Shown here piece after piece: positions 8,028 through 16,249 of a stretch of 64,000 nt of DNA. The stretch comes from CAZWKX01 sp964614095 (GTDB lineage: Bacteria; Actinomycetota; Acidimicrobiia; Spongiisociales; UBA11373): NCBI GenBank assembly GCA_964614095.1, contig CAZTJO010000006.1, forward strand, positions 21,996-85,995, written 5' to 3'. Below the pieces are notes generated by a model that saw only the letters and a program-made list of their open reading frames with translations, was not told where the DNA came from and did no database searches. Position 1 is the stretch's first letter. Every line of letters begins with the position of its first letter. Both the position numbers and the translations under genes were made by a program.

Positions 8028-11000
8028 ATGGCGAAGCGCACTTCCTTCAACCGAGTCTCCCCTCACGTCTCCTTCCCCGCGCAAGAAGAGGAGATCATCG
8101 ACCTCTGGGAGCGGCTCGATGCTTTCGGCGTTTCGGTGGCGATGCGTCCCGAGGAGACCGAATTCACCTTCTACGACGGACCCCCGTTTCCGACGGGCAC
8201 CCCTCACTACGGCAATCTGCTGGCCGGCGTGCTCAAGGACATCGTCCCCCGGTACTGGACCATGCGAGGCCACCGTGTGGAGCGCCGCTTCGGGTGGGAC
8301 ACACACGGCCTTCCGATCGAAATGGAGGTCCAGGCGGAGCTGGGCCTGTCGGGCCCATCCGACATACAGGCCTACGGGGTCGGCCGATTCAACGAAGCCT
8401 GCCGCCGACGAGTCGACGCCAACACCGAGGCCTGGCAAGCCATCACCCGTCGCATCGGCCGCTGGGTCGACTTCGAAAACGACTACAAGACCATGGACCT
8501 CGGCTTCATGGAGTCGGTGTGGTGGGTTTTCAGACAACTCTGGGACAAGGGCCTCGTCTACCGCGACTTCAAGGTGCTGCCCTATTCATACGGCGCCTCC
8601 ACCCCTCTCTCCAACTTCGAGGCCAACATGGACTACCGGGAGGTAGAGGACCCGTCGTTGACGGTGCGGCTGCGCGTCATCGAGGACCACCTACCGGCGG
8701 AACGTGACGACTACCTGCTGGTCTGGACGACCACCCCCTGGACGCTTCCCTCCAACCTGGCGGTGGCCGTGCGCCGGGAATCACGCTACGTGCGCATCGA
8801 CGCCCCGATTCATGGCCTCGAAGGCCGCTACTGGATTGCCGCCGATCTGGTGGAGGCATTCTGGGGCGAGGAAACACCCCAGCCCTCGGCCGAAGCCACC
8901 GGGGCCGACCTGCTGGGCACCAGCTACCAACCGCCGTTCGCCTACTTCGCCGACGAGCGACAGCGTGGCGCCTTTGTCGTCATCGAGAGCGAAGACACCA
9001 CAACCGACGAGGGCAGCGGCCTGGTGCACATGGCCCCCGCCTACGGCGAAGCGGACTTCTACGCGCTCCAGGCGGCCGGGATCGATTCTCTCGTCGATCC
9101 CGTGGATGCCGAGGCCCGCTTCACCGACCGGGTCCCCGACGTCGCCGGGATGTTTGTCAAGGACGCCGATGCGGTACTGCTGGAGATGCTGCGAGAACAG
9201 GGCATCCTGGTGCAGAGCGGGACCATCGTTCACTCCTATCCCTTCTGCTGGCGCACCGGCACTCCCCTTATCTACAAGGCAATTCCCACCTGGTTCGTCC
9301 GAGTCGAAAGCCAACGTGAGCGTATGGTCGAGCTCAACCAGCGCATCCACTGGGTCCCCGGTCACGTGGGCGAGCGCCGTTTCGGCAATTGGCTCGAGCA
9401 GGCCCGCGATTGGGCCATCAGCCGCAATCGCTACTGGGGCTCGTGCATCCCGGTATGGGAATGCCCGTCCTGCCAGGAGATGGCGTGCGTAGGCTCGATC
9501 GACGAACTCGAAAAACGATCCGGCGTTCGCCTGACCGATCTGCACAAACACATCGTCGACGCGGTCACCTTCCCCTGCCCCTGCGGCGGAGAGATGAGCC
9601 GAGTGCCCGAGGTGCTCGACGTCTGGTTCGAATCAGGCTCCATGCCCTACGCGCAGCACCACTACCCCTTTGAGAGCACAGACGAATTCGCCCGCCGTTT
9701 CCCCGCCGACTACATCGCCGAGGGCCTGGATCAGACTCGCGGCTGGTTCTACACCCTCCTAGTGCTCGCCACCGCCGTCTTCGACGACATTCCCTTCCGC
9801 AACTGTGTCGTCAACGGCCTGATCCTCGCCGAGGACGGCCGCAAGATGTCCAAGAGCTTGAAGAACTACCCCGACCCGTTCGAGCTGATCGAGGAGTTCG
9901 GCGCCGATGCGCTCCGCGCTTACTTGATCAACTCGCCCGTCGTGAGGGCCGAGCCGCTGCGGTTCTCCAAGGCAGGCGTGCGCGATGTCGTCCGCGCCGT
10001 GATGCTGCCCCTGTGGAACGCCTACTCGTTCTTCACCACCTATGCCTCGGCCGAGGATCTCTCGGCCGCCCATCTGACGGCTGCTCCCCCGCCGGCGGAT
10101 CGCCCCGAGATCGACCGCTGGATACTCTCCGTGCTCCAAAGCCTGGTGAAGCAGGTCAACGACGAGATGGAGGGCTACTACCTCTACAACGTCATTCCGC
10201 CACTCGTCGCCTTCATCGACGACCTCACGAATTGGTACATCCGTCGCTCTCGCCGTCGCTTCTGGCGCCGTCGCGATGCCGAGTCCGCAGCAGCCAGGAT
10301 CGATACCGAGGCGGCCTTTGCGACTCTCTACGAGGTTCTCGTCACCTTCACCGAGCTCATGGCGCCGGTGCTGCCGTTCGTCACCGAAGTCCTGTACCAA
10401 GGGCTCGTCGTGAACCAGAGAACAAACAGCAGCGGACCCGCCAGCGTGCACCACGAGGATTACCCACAGGCGGTATCCGAGCTCATCGATCCGGAACTCG
10501 AGACGGCGATGGCCGTGGTTCGTTCGATCGTCACTCTCGGGCGTGGCCTGCGCCGCACTCACGGAATCCGAGTTCGGCAGCCTTTGAGCACACTGACGGT
10601 GGTGAGCCACGATGAGAAGGTGCGTGCCACCGTCGCGGCACACACCGGCCTCATCGGTGAAGAACTCAACGTGAAGACGGTGGCCACAAGCGGAGATGAG
10701 CGGGCGCACGCCCACATCAGCGCCAAGCCGAACTACAAGCTGCTCGGCCCCCGGCTCGGAGCCCGCATGCAAGAACTAGCCGCCGCCATCGAATCGCTCG
10801 ACGAGGGATCGATTGCCCGTCTTTTGGACGGTGAAGAGCTAAACGTCGGCGGTGAGGTGATCAGCCTCGACGACGTCGCCGTGGGACGCCAGCCTCTTCA
10901 GGGAGTTGTCGTCGCCTCCGACGCGCAGGTATCCGTGGCCTTGGACACCACCGTGACCCCGGAGCTGGCCCGGGAGGGTTTTGCCCGCGAGATAGTGAAG

Positions 11001-11219
11001 GTGGTGCAGGGCATAAGGCGCTCCAAGGGTCTCGATGTCTCCGATCGCATCGTGCTCGGCTGGTCGAGCAAATCGGAAGAGGTAAAGGAAGTGATGGCTC
11101 GTCACCGTGACTGGATCGCCGCCGAGGTCCTTGCCGTCGAGATCGCCGAGCGCCCCGGAGCAGGAGAGACGATTGAGGTCCAGGGCCAGACCCTCCATAT
11201 CGACATAACCCCCCGCTGA
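8028..11219 (+). CDS. ileS: Isoleucyl-tRNA synthetase, type 2 (eukaryote-like)
   Basis: Charges tRNA-Ile with isoleucine; class I synthetase of 1063 residues. The ATP-binding HIGH motif is HYGN at residues 60-63, within PPFPTGTPHYGN, and the second motif is KMSKS at 606-610. HYGN with the PTG/ATG preamble is the form seen in the eukaryotic and mupirocin-resistant IleRS clade (IleS2), usual in actinobacteria. The WTTTPWTLPSN segment belongs to the CP1 editing domain, and a long C-terminal anticodon-binding region follows. The ATG at 8028 comes directly after the T-box leader, which should control it. The gene is convergent with yggT (10 bases between stops). In Bacillus ileS lies downstream of the division cluster in the same direction; here it is inverted and no divIVA is present. 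Confidence 0.97.
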   Translation: MAKRTSFNRVSPHVSFPAQEEEIIDLWERLDAFGVSVAMRPEETEFTFYDGPPFPTGTPHYGNLLAGVLKDIVPRYWTMRGHRVERRFGWDTHGLPIEMEVQAELGLSGPSDIQAYGVGRFNEACRRRVDANTEAWQAITRRIGRWVDFENDYKTMDLGFMESVWWVFRQLWDKGLVYRDFKVLPYSYGASTPLSNFEANMDYREVEDPSLTVRLRVIEDHLPAERDDYLLVWTTTPWTLPSNLAVAVRRESRYVRIDAPIHGLEGRYWIAADLVEAFWGEETPQPSAEATGADLLGTSYQPPFAYFADERQRGAFVVIESEDTTTDEGSGLVHMAPAYGEADFYALQAAGIDSLVDPVDAEARFTDRVPDVAGMFVKDADAVLLEMLREQGILVQSGTIVHSYPFCWRTGTPLIYKAIPTWFVRVESQRERMVELNQRIHWVPGHVGERRFGNWLEQARDWAISRNRYWGSCIPVWECPSCQEMACVGSIDELEKRSGVRLTDLHKHIVDAVTFPCPCGGEMSRVPEVLDVWFESGSMPYAQHHYPFESTDEFARRFPADYIAEGLDQTRGWFYTLLVLATAVFDDIPFRNCVVNGLILAEDGRKMSKSLKNYPDPFELIEEFGADALRAYLINSPVVRAEPLRFSKAGVRDVVRAVMLPLWNAYSFFTTYASAEDLSAAHLTAAPPPADRPEIDRWILSVLQSLVKQVNDEMEGYYLYNVIPPLVAFIDDLTNWYIRRSRRRFWRRRDAESAAARIDTEAAFATLYEVLVTFTELMAPVLPFVTEVLYQGLVVNQRTNSSGPASVHHEDYPQAVSELIDPELETAMAVVRSIVTLGRGLRRTHGIRVRQPLSTLTVVSHDEKVRATVAAHTGLIGEELNVKTVATSGDERAHAHISAKPNYKLLGPRLGARMQELAAAIESLDEGSIARLLDGEELNVGGEVISLDDVAVGRQPLQGVVVASDAQVSVALDTTVTPELAREGFAREIVKVVQGIRRSKGLDVSDRIVLGWSSKSEEVKEVMARHRDWIAAEVLAVEIAERPGAGETIEVQGQTLHIDITPR

Positions 11220-11229
11220 GCCGAGGCCC

Positions 11230-11481
11230 CTAGCCAAGCAAGCTGGCGACGATCCCCAGCAGCACCAGCACGATAATCGGCGACAGATCAAGGGCCGCGT
11301 TGCCCATGCGCACCGGAGGAACAAGAGCGCGCACCGGAGCCAGGACCGGTTCGGTGACGGTGCGCAGCACGCTGCGAGTGCGACCCACCGGATGATCATA
11401 CGAAACGGGAATCCACTCCAGGACGATCCGCAGGAAGATGACGAGCATGTAGACCTCTATGGCGAGGGCCACATACCTCAC
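11230..11481 (-). CDS. YggT family membrane protein
   Basis: An 83-residue protein with two hydrophobic helices flanking the loop RTVTEPVLAPVRALVPP, the YggT signature (EPxLxPxR). YggT/YlmG proteins are small membrane proteins encoded next to sepF and are implicated in membrane or division-site organisation; their molecular role is unsettled. The GTG start at 11481 shares one base with the sepF stop codon (TAGTG), indicating translational coupling. It is the last gene of the long division and cell-wall run, ending head-on against ileS. The divIVA gene that usually follows is absent. Confidence 0.92.
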   Translation of the reverse strand: MRYVALAIEVYMLVIFLRIVLEWIPVSYDHPVGRTRSVLRTVTEPVLAPVRALVPPVRMGNAALDLSPIIVLVLLGIVASLLG

Positions 11482-12086
11482 TACTGAGTCTCTCCGGAGT
11501 CGTAGTAGCCCAGACTCTCCAGACGGCGCCGTTCGTCCCGGGTGATGTTCACGTTGGCCGGAGTGACGAGGATCACCCCCTGCGCCACCTTCCGCATGGT
11601 GCCGCCCAGGGCGTAGGTCAAGCCGCTGGCGAAGTCGACCAGCCGCCGCACCATCGCCGGCTCCACCTTGCGCAGATCCAGTATGACCGGCACGCTGGCG
11701 CGGAGATGGTCTGCCAGCTTCTGCGCGTCGGAGTAGGAGCGGGCGGTGATGACCTCAGTCTCGAGATCATTCTCGGTCACGGTGCGCACCGCAGAGGTCT
11801 CGGCCGGCGTCACAATCACGCCGGCGTCGGCAAGAGCCCCGTCGGGTACGGTGCGTCGACGCGCCGCCATCGGCGGTTCTACCCTGCGGGCGCCGCCATA
11901 GGGAGATTCGGTGGCCGGGTACTGCCGCCGCGGCCCCGAGTCCAACGACGGCGACGTGGGCTGTCCCGTGCCGTAGACGGACCCCGACCGCATCTGGACC
12001 GACTCGTCTGCGGACCCCTCGTAACCACCTTCCTCCTCATCAACGAGGCCGAGGTAGAAGAGGGTCCTCTGCCACAAGCTTGCCAT
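11481..12086 (-). CDS. sepF: Cell division protein SepF
   Basis: Membrane-associated FtsZ anchor, 201 residues. The N-terminus (residues 1-15) can form the amphipathic membrane-targeting helix, a variable Pro/Arg-rich linker spans about 20-110, and the C-terminal SepF domain is recognised by SYSDAQKLADHLR, VILDLRKVE and the closing VNITRDERRRLE segment. Actinobacteria lack FtsA and rely on SepF to tether FtsZ, in line with the absence of ftsA from this cluster. It lies four genes downstream of ftsZ, and its ATG overlaps the yggS stop (TAATG). Its partner should be the FtsZ C-terminal peptide, which is conserved in the ftsZ product here. Confidence 0.96.
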   Translation of the reverse strand: MASLWQRTLFYLGLVDEEEGGYEGSADESVQMRSGSVYGTGQPTSPSLDSGPRRQYPATESPYGGARRVEPPMAARRRTVPDGALADAGVIVTPAETSAVRTVTENDLETEVITARSYSDAQKLADHLRASVPVILDLRKVEPAMVRRLVDFASGLTYALGGTMRKVAQGVILVTPANVNITRDERRRLESLGYYDSGETQ

Positions 12087-12763
12087 TACCTATGCCCTCG
12101 ATCGTCGGGGGATGAACAAAAGATAGCTCTTCCCACCCGCAAGATAGTGGCACCTTCTTCTACGGCAACTTCAAAATCATCGGTCATGCCCATAGAAAGC
12201 TCCACCAGCTGCGGCCACCGACTCGAAAGCTGCTCCCTCAGAGCGGCCAGTCTGCGGAAGTAGGGACGGGATGTCTCCGGGTCGGTGGTCGCTGGGGGCA
12301 TGGTCATGAGCCCTCGCACCTCTAGCCCCAGCCGCAGCGCCAGCTCGACCAGGCCTTCGGTTTCCTCGACCGTCACTCCCGCCTTCCGTGGCTCCGCCGC
12401 CACGTTCACTTGCACCAGCACCGGCGGCGGCGCTCCGGGGCCTTTGCGCCAATAGCGCGCCAATTCGAGCCGGTCCAACGAGTGCAGCAGGTGGGTGACG
12501 GGACGCACCAGCTTCACCTTGTTCCCCTGAAGCCTCCCCACAAAATGCCAACGAACATCACCCGGCAGCAGTTCAGAACGATCGACCAGTGCAGCCGCCC
12601 TGTTCTCAGCAAAGTCGCGCTGCCCGCCCCTGTAGGCGGCGACAATCGAATCGACGTCGGCCTGCTTGCTGACGGCGACCAACGTGATCTCTTCGGCCCC
12701 GCGCCCGGCTCGCGCCGCCGCGGCGGCGATCCTGGCGCGCACCGTGCTCAAGCCGACAACCAT
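12086..12763 (-). CDS. yggS: YggS family PLP homeostasis protein
   Basis: Single-domain alanine-racemase-fold protein (YggS/YlmE/PLPBP), 225 residues, that binds pyridoxal 5'-phosphate and buffers its level; no enzymatic activity is known. The PLP lysine is in LVAVSKQ (about residue 33). Further conserved blocks are FAENR, WHFVGRLQGNK, SMGMTDDFEVAVEEGAT and RVGRAIF. The ATG at 12763 overlaps the end of pgeF by 16 bases, with AGGTGG upstream. The pgeF-yggS-sepF-yggT order downstream of ftsZ is widely conserved in Gram-positive bacteria, though the link between PLP balance and division is not understood. Confidence 0.95.
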   Translation of the reverse strand: MVVGLSTVRARIAAAAARAGRGAEEITLVAVSKQADVDSIVAAYRGGQRDFAENRAAALVDRSELLPGDVRWHFVGRLQGNKVKLVRPVTHLLHSLDRLELARYWRKGPGAPPPVLVQVNVAAEPRKAGVTVEETEGLVELALRLGLEVRGLMTMPPATTDPETSRPYFRRLAALREQLSSRWPQLVELSMGMTDDFEVAVEEGATILRVGRAIFCSSPDDRGHR

Positions 12764-13371
12764 GCCAATGCCACCTGTCTGCCTGGGGTGCCGTCTCGTC
12801 GGAACGAATGAAATCCCTCACCACACATAGTGCACACTCCCGCCCTCCACACATCGAGTCCGGACAACTCGGGCTCGATCGCAGCAACGATATCGACGCT
12901 CGGCGTTCCCCACGAAGTACGGCCCATGTGCCCGTCAAAACGCCGGGCCACGTCGGGTCCGACCTCAAAGCAGCACGGCCCGATGCCGGGCCCTACGGCA
13001 GCACGCCGCAGCTGCACTCCCAGCTCCTCGAGGACCCGGCGCGTGGCCAACACCACGCCGGCGGCGGCCCCCCGCCAGCCCACGTGGGCAATGCCGGCTC
13101 CGCCTTCGCCCTCCAGCACCACGGCGAAACAGTCGGCGGTGGCCACAGCCAGGGGCAGCCCGGCGACCGTCGTCACCAAGCCGTCACCGTCTCCGGCTAG
13201 ACCCGGCCCGGTGACCTGAAGCACCCGGCTCCCATGAACCTGCCGCAGCCAGGCCCACGCCGCGGACAGACCAAGCGCAGCGGCAATGCGCCGGCGTGAC
13301 TCGAAATCCGAACAATCTCCGTCTGCAACCAGGCCAAATGCCGTCCCGCCGAACCCGGGCGGCCGGATCAT
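12748..13371 (-). CDS. pgeF: Peptidoglycan editing factor PgeF (multicopper polyphenol oxidase / YfiH family)
   Basis: 207 residues of the YfiH/PgeF family. The metal-binding His/Cys set is visible in QVHGSRV, TADC, HVGWRG, GPGIGPCCFEVG and the C-terminal CTMCGEGFHSFRRDG. In E. coli the protein removes mis-incorporated L-Ser from UDP-MurNAc peptides; other family members have purine nucleoside phosphorylase or laccase activity. Location directly after ftsZ in a cell-wall cluster agrees with peptidoglycan quality control. The ATG overlaps the ftsZ stop as ATGA. Somewhat shorter at the N-terminus than many homologues (about 240 residues), but all motif blocks are present. Confidence 0.93.
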   Translation of the reverse strand: MIRPPGFGGTAFGLVADGDCSDFESRRRIAAALGLSAAWAWLRQVHGSRVLQVTGPGLAGDGDGLVTTVAGLPLAVATADCFAVVLEGEGGAGIAHVGWRGAAAGVVLATRRVLEELGVQLRRAAVGPGIGPCCFEVGPDVARRFDGHMGRTSWGTPSVDIVAAIEPELSGLDVWRAGVCTMCGEGFHSFRRDGTPGRQVALAWLSA

Positions 13372-14447
13372 CCCTTCAGGAAATCAGGGATATCGAGGTC
13401 GTCCAGGCCGGTGTCGTTCTCGGCCGAGTCCAAAGCCAGGTCGGGAATGCTTGTCCTCGCCGCGCGAGGACGGACCAGCGGGCGCCCCTGTTCGGTTTCG
13501 AAGCCGGCGGCAATGGCCGTAACCCTGATCTCATCGCCGAGAGAATTGTCGATGACGGCGCCAAAGATCAGATTGGCGTCCGGATCGCAGTGCTCAGCAA
13601 TGGAAACCGCGGCGTGATTCACCTCTTGGAGCGTGAGGTTGGCCGGCCCGGTTATCGACAGCAGGACTCCGTTTGAGCCCTCCATCGAGGATTCCAGCAT
13701 CGGACTGGTGATGGCCCTCTGCGCGGCCTGCTCGGCACGGCCTTCTCCGGAGGCCCGGCCGATGCCCATCACCGCAGATCCGGCTCCCTGGAGCACCGAG
13801 CGCACATCGGCAAAATCGACATTGATGAGGCCCGGCGTGGTGATGAGATCGGTGATTCCGCCCACCCCGCTCAGCAGCACCTCGTCGGCAAGCCGGAAGG
13901 CGTCCAGCATGGACAGGCCGGAGTCGGCGTGCTCCAGCAGACGCTGATTGGGAATGATGATCAGGGTGTCGACGGCATTCCGGAGCGCCTGGATGCCCTG
14001 CTCGGCCTGAACTGAGCGCCGTCTTCCCTCGAATCCGAAGGGGCGGGTCACCACCGCAACGGTGAGAGCTCCCGTGCTGCGGGCGGCCTCGGCGACAATC
14101 GGAGCGCCACCGGTGCCGGTGCCGCCGCCCTCTCCGGCGGTGACGAACACCATATCCGAACCCCGAAGCGCCTCTTCGATCTCCTCCCGATGATCCTCAG
14201 CAGAGGCGCGCCCCACCTCGGGGTCGGCGCCGGCGCCAAGCCCCCGGGTGATATTGCGTCCGATGTCGAGTTTAATGTCGGCATCGGACATCAGCAGGGC
14301 TTGGGCGTCGGTGTTGACGGCTACAAACTCCACGCCGCGCAGACCCGCCTCGATCATGCGGTTGATTGCGTTGACTCCGCCGCCACCAACGCCAACCACC
14401 CTTATCACGGCAAGGTATGCCTGCAACCCGTGTGTCTCCGTCGTCAT
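13368..14447 (-). CDS. ftsZ: Cell division protein FtsZ
   Basis: Tubulin-like GTPase that forms the division ring. 359 residues, rather short because the C-terminal linker is only about 40 residues. VVGVGGGGVNAI near the N-terminus and the tubulin signature GGGTGTG at residues 107-113 bind GTP; the NVDFADVR T7-loop supplies the catalytic aspartate. The very C-terminal DLDIPDFLKG is the conserved peptide that binds SepF (no FtsA is encoded nearby). ATG at 14447 with AAGGA 6-10 bases upstream. Unlike most junctions in the cluster, 108 bases separate it from ftsQ, and that gap holds a candidate promoter and an inverted repeat, so ftsZ may be expressed partly on its own. Confidence 0.98.
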   Translation of the reverse strand: MTTETHGLQAYLAVIRVVGVGGGGVNAINRMIEAGLRGVEFVAVNTDAQALLMSDADIKLDIGRNITRGLGAGADPEVGRASAEDHREEIEEALRGSDMVFVTAGEGGGTGTGGAPIVAEAARSTGALTVAVVTRPFGFEGRRRSVQAEQGIQALRNAVDTLIIIPNQRLLEHADSGLSMLDAFRLADEVLLSGVGGITDLITTPGLINVDFADVRSVLQGAGSAVMGIGRASGEGRAEQAAQRAITSPMLESSMEGSNGVLLSITGPANLTLQEVNHAAVSIAEHCDPDANLIFGAVIDNSLGDEIRVTAIAAGFETEQGRPLVRPRAARTSIPDLALDSAENDTGLDDLDIPDFLKG

Positions 14448-14455
14448 TCAGGTTC

Positions 14456-14492
14456 CTTCAGGCGTTGACCAACCCGCGCGCGTTCCCTGAAG
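14456..14492 (-). repeat. Inverted repeat in the ftsZ leader
   Basis: CTTCAGG at 14456-14462 and CCTGAAG at 14486-14492 are perfect 7-base inverted copies separated by 23 bases, just upstream of the ftsZ start; one arm touches the purine-rich ribosome-binding segment. It could form a stem in the leader mRNA or be an operator. It is modest in length, so chance cannot be excluded. Confidence 0.3.
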
Positions 14493-14502
14493 CTCCCGTG
14501 GA

Positions 14503-14530
14503 AGGTTACTAGGGAGCAAGCCGTCGTCAG
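14503..14530 (-). promoter_or_regulatory. Candidate ftsZ promoter
   Basis: On the minus strand CTGACG (14525-14530) and TAACCT (14503-14508) are spaced by 16 bases and match 4 of 6 positions of TTGACA and the TANNNT form of the -10 box. They lie in the 108-base ftsQ-ftsZ gap, giving a leader of about 50 bases. Dedicated ftsZ promoters are usual in actinobacteria. Confidence 0.4.
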
Positions 14531-14555
14531 GTACCATCGCGGCAAACCCTCCACT

Positions 14556-15353
14556 TCAACTTGAGGCTTCCGGTTCTCCTTCACTGGCCCCTCCGCCCGG
14601 TACGTCGGCGGATGGTAGGGGCAAGCTAATCGCAGGACGCGACGCTGCGACCAGATCGACGTAAGTTCCCCACGGCAGATCCTCGTCCAGCAGGGCCTCC
14701 AGTGTCTGCGCCTTTTCGGCGAAATCCACGATACGCCCCAGACGGACATCAAGTCCATCTATGAAGGTCCAGACCTCTGCACCCTGCCACAACAGCCAGG
14801 TTCGAGCCGCCACCTCGGGGCTGAGCACCTCCGCCATGGCCACAACTTCGTGCCAGGCATCGTCTGCAGGCCGATCACCCGGCACCAGATCTAGAAATCT
14901 AAGATCAGCCGACAGCAGGCCGATCCCCGGCTCCGAGCCGACCTCCAGCACCGTGCCGTCACCGGCCACGAGCATCCAGGTATCCACGCCGCCGACCCAG
15001 ACGGACTCGGTACGCTCAATGACCTCGATAACAAGGCGGTTGGGAAAAACGCGTTCGGCGCGAACATCTTGCACCCAGGGATCGGCCCGCACCGCCGCTT
15101 CCACCTCGCCCGTGTCGAGCCAGATCATGATGGCCCCCTCACCGAGCCCGGCATCGGCCAGACAGCCGTCCACATCGGCGTTGTGAGCGCCGACGATCTC
15201 GATCTCCTGCACCGACATCCACGGCGAGTGGAACACGGCCGTGGTGGTGGCGACCGCGACGGCAAGAACAAAACCGGCCATGACCAGCAGACGCCGGCGC
15301 CCCATTCTCCGGGGCACGTCCTCCTCACTCAGACGGCGTATGTGCTCAGTCAT
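14556..15353 (-). CDS. ftsQ: Cell division protein FtsQ
   Basis: Bitopic divisome protein, 265 residues: cytoplasmic basic N-terminus, one membrane helix at about residues 22-41 (LLVMAGFVLAVAVATTT), then a POTRA domain (MSVQEIEIVGAHNAD to VIERTESVWVGG) and a beta domain. The family links FtsI/FtsW activation to the ring through the FtsQLB complex. Sequence identity across FtsQ proteins is low, but the POTRA pattern, the V-I-E-V-I-E-R strand, length and position between murB and ftsZ are convincing. The ATG overlaps the murB stop (ATGA). The C-terminal tail after residue 245 is Pro/Gly/Glu-rich and probably disordered. Confidence 0.9.
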   Translation of the reverse strand: MTEHIRRLSEEDVPRRMGRRRLLVMAGFVLAVAVATTTAVFHSPWMSVQEIEIVGAHNADVDGCLADAGLGEGAIMIWLDTGEVEAAVRADPWVQDVRAERVFPNRLVIEVIERTESVWVGGVDTWMLVAGDGTVLEVGSEPGIGLLSADLRFLDLVPGDRPADDAWHEVVAMAEVLSPEVAARTWLLWQGAEVWTFIDGLDVRLGRIVDFAEKAQTLEALLDEDLPWGTYVDLVAASRPAISLPLPSADVPGGGASEGEPEASS

Positions 15354-16249
15354 GACGTAAACGGACCCACAAAACGAACCTCCGGCTCGAGGTCGATGCC
15401 GGTGCTCTCACGCACCCTCCGTCGAACCGCCGTCACCAGATCGTGGATGTCCTGCGGCGTGGCCGCTGGTCCGGCCACAAAGAAGTTCCCGTGCTTGTGC
15501 GAGACGGAAACGTCACCAATCTGGAGACCCTTCAGGCCCTGTTCGTCGATGATGCGCCCCGCCACATCGCCGGGGGGGTTCTTGAAGACGCTGCCCGCGT
15601 TCAGGGTTCCCCCCGGCTGACGCTCCTTGCGCCAGCTGATCACTTCGCGGATCAGGCGCTCCGAATCTGACCGGCTCCGGGGCACCGTACGAAATGTGCC
15701 CGCCACCACCACTTCGGTATCGGAGAGGTTGCTGTGCCGATAGCGAAGCTCGAGATCGCCCCCAATACGCTCGTCCACCGCGCCCGTGGCCAGGTCGACA
15801 ACCCGGGCGTGCACCAGCCACTCGGACGTGTCGGCGCCATAGCAGCCAGCATTCATACGAATGGCTCCACCCACCGAGCCCGGTATGCCGGCCATGAACT
15901 CCAACCCGCCACGATCGATCTCCGCCGATCGACGCGCCAGCAACGAGAGCGGAAGGCCGCCGCCCCCTTCGATGGCTCCCTCGTCCCCCACACTGAATCC
16001 GGCCATGGCCAGCCGCACAACAACTCCCGGGAATCCCGCCGCCGAGACGACGACGTTGCTCCCCCGGCCCAGCACCACTACCGGCTGCGGATCCTCGCTC
16101 AAGGCTTGGGTCAAACGCAGCAGACTCTGCTCGTCACCGGCTTCCATCAGGTAGCGAGCAGGGCCCCCGAGCTTGTAGGTGGTCAGAGGGGCGAGGTCGA
16201 CGTTCTCCTCCGCCAGACCCTCGGCGACGAGGTCAGCCAACCCGCTCAC
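15350..16249 (-). CDS. murB: UDP-N-acetylenolpyruvoylglucosamine reductase
   Basis: FAD- and NADPH-dependent reductase forming UDP-MurNAc, 299 residues. The family motifs are present: TYKLGGPA, the FAD-binding LGRGSNVVV, EFMAGIPGSVGGAIRMNAGCYG, and GSVFKNPPG with the catalytic Ser, ending in EPEVRFVG. The absence of the extra Tyr loop segment suggests type II MurB, though I did not align it. The GTG start overlaps the murC stop (GTGA), so translation is coupled. Sits between murC and ftsQ as in many actinobacterial clusters. Confidence 0.96.
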   Translation of the reverse strand: MSGLADLVAEGLAEENVDLAPLTTYKLGGPARYLMEAGDEQSLLRLTQALSEDPQPVVVLGRGSNVVVSAAGFPGVVVRLAMAGFSVGDEGAIEGGGGLPLSLLARRSAEIDRGGLEFMAGIPGSVGGAIRMNAGCYGADTSEWLVHARVVDLATGAVDERIGGDLELRYRHSNLSDTEVVVAGTFRTVPRSRSDSERLIREVISWRKERQPGGTLNAGSVFKNPPGDVAGRIIDEQGLKGLQIGDVSVSHKHGNFFVAGPAATPQDIHDLVTAVRRRVRESTGIDLEPEVRFVGPFTS

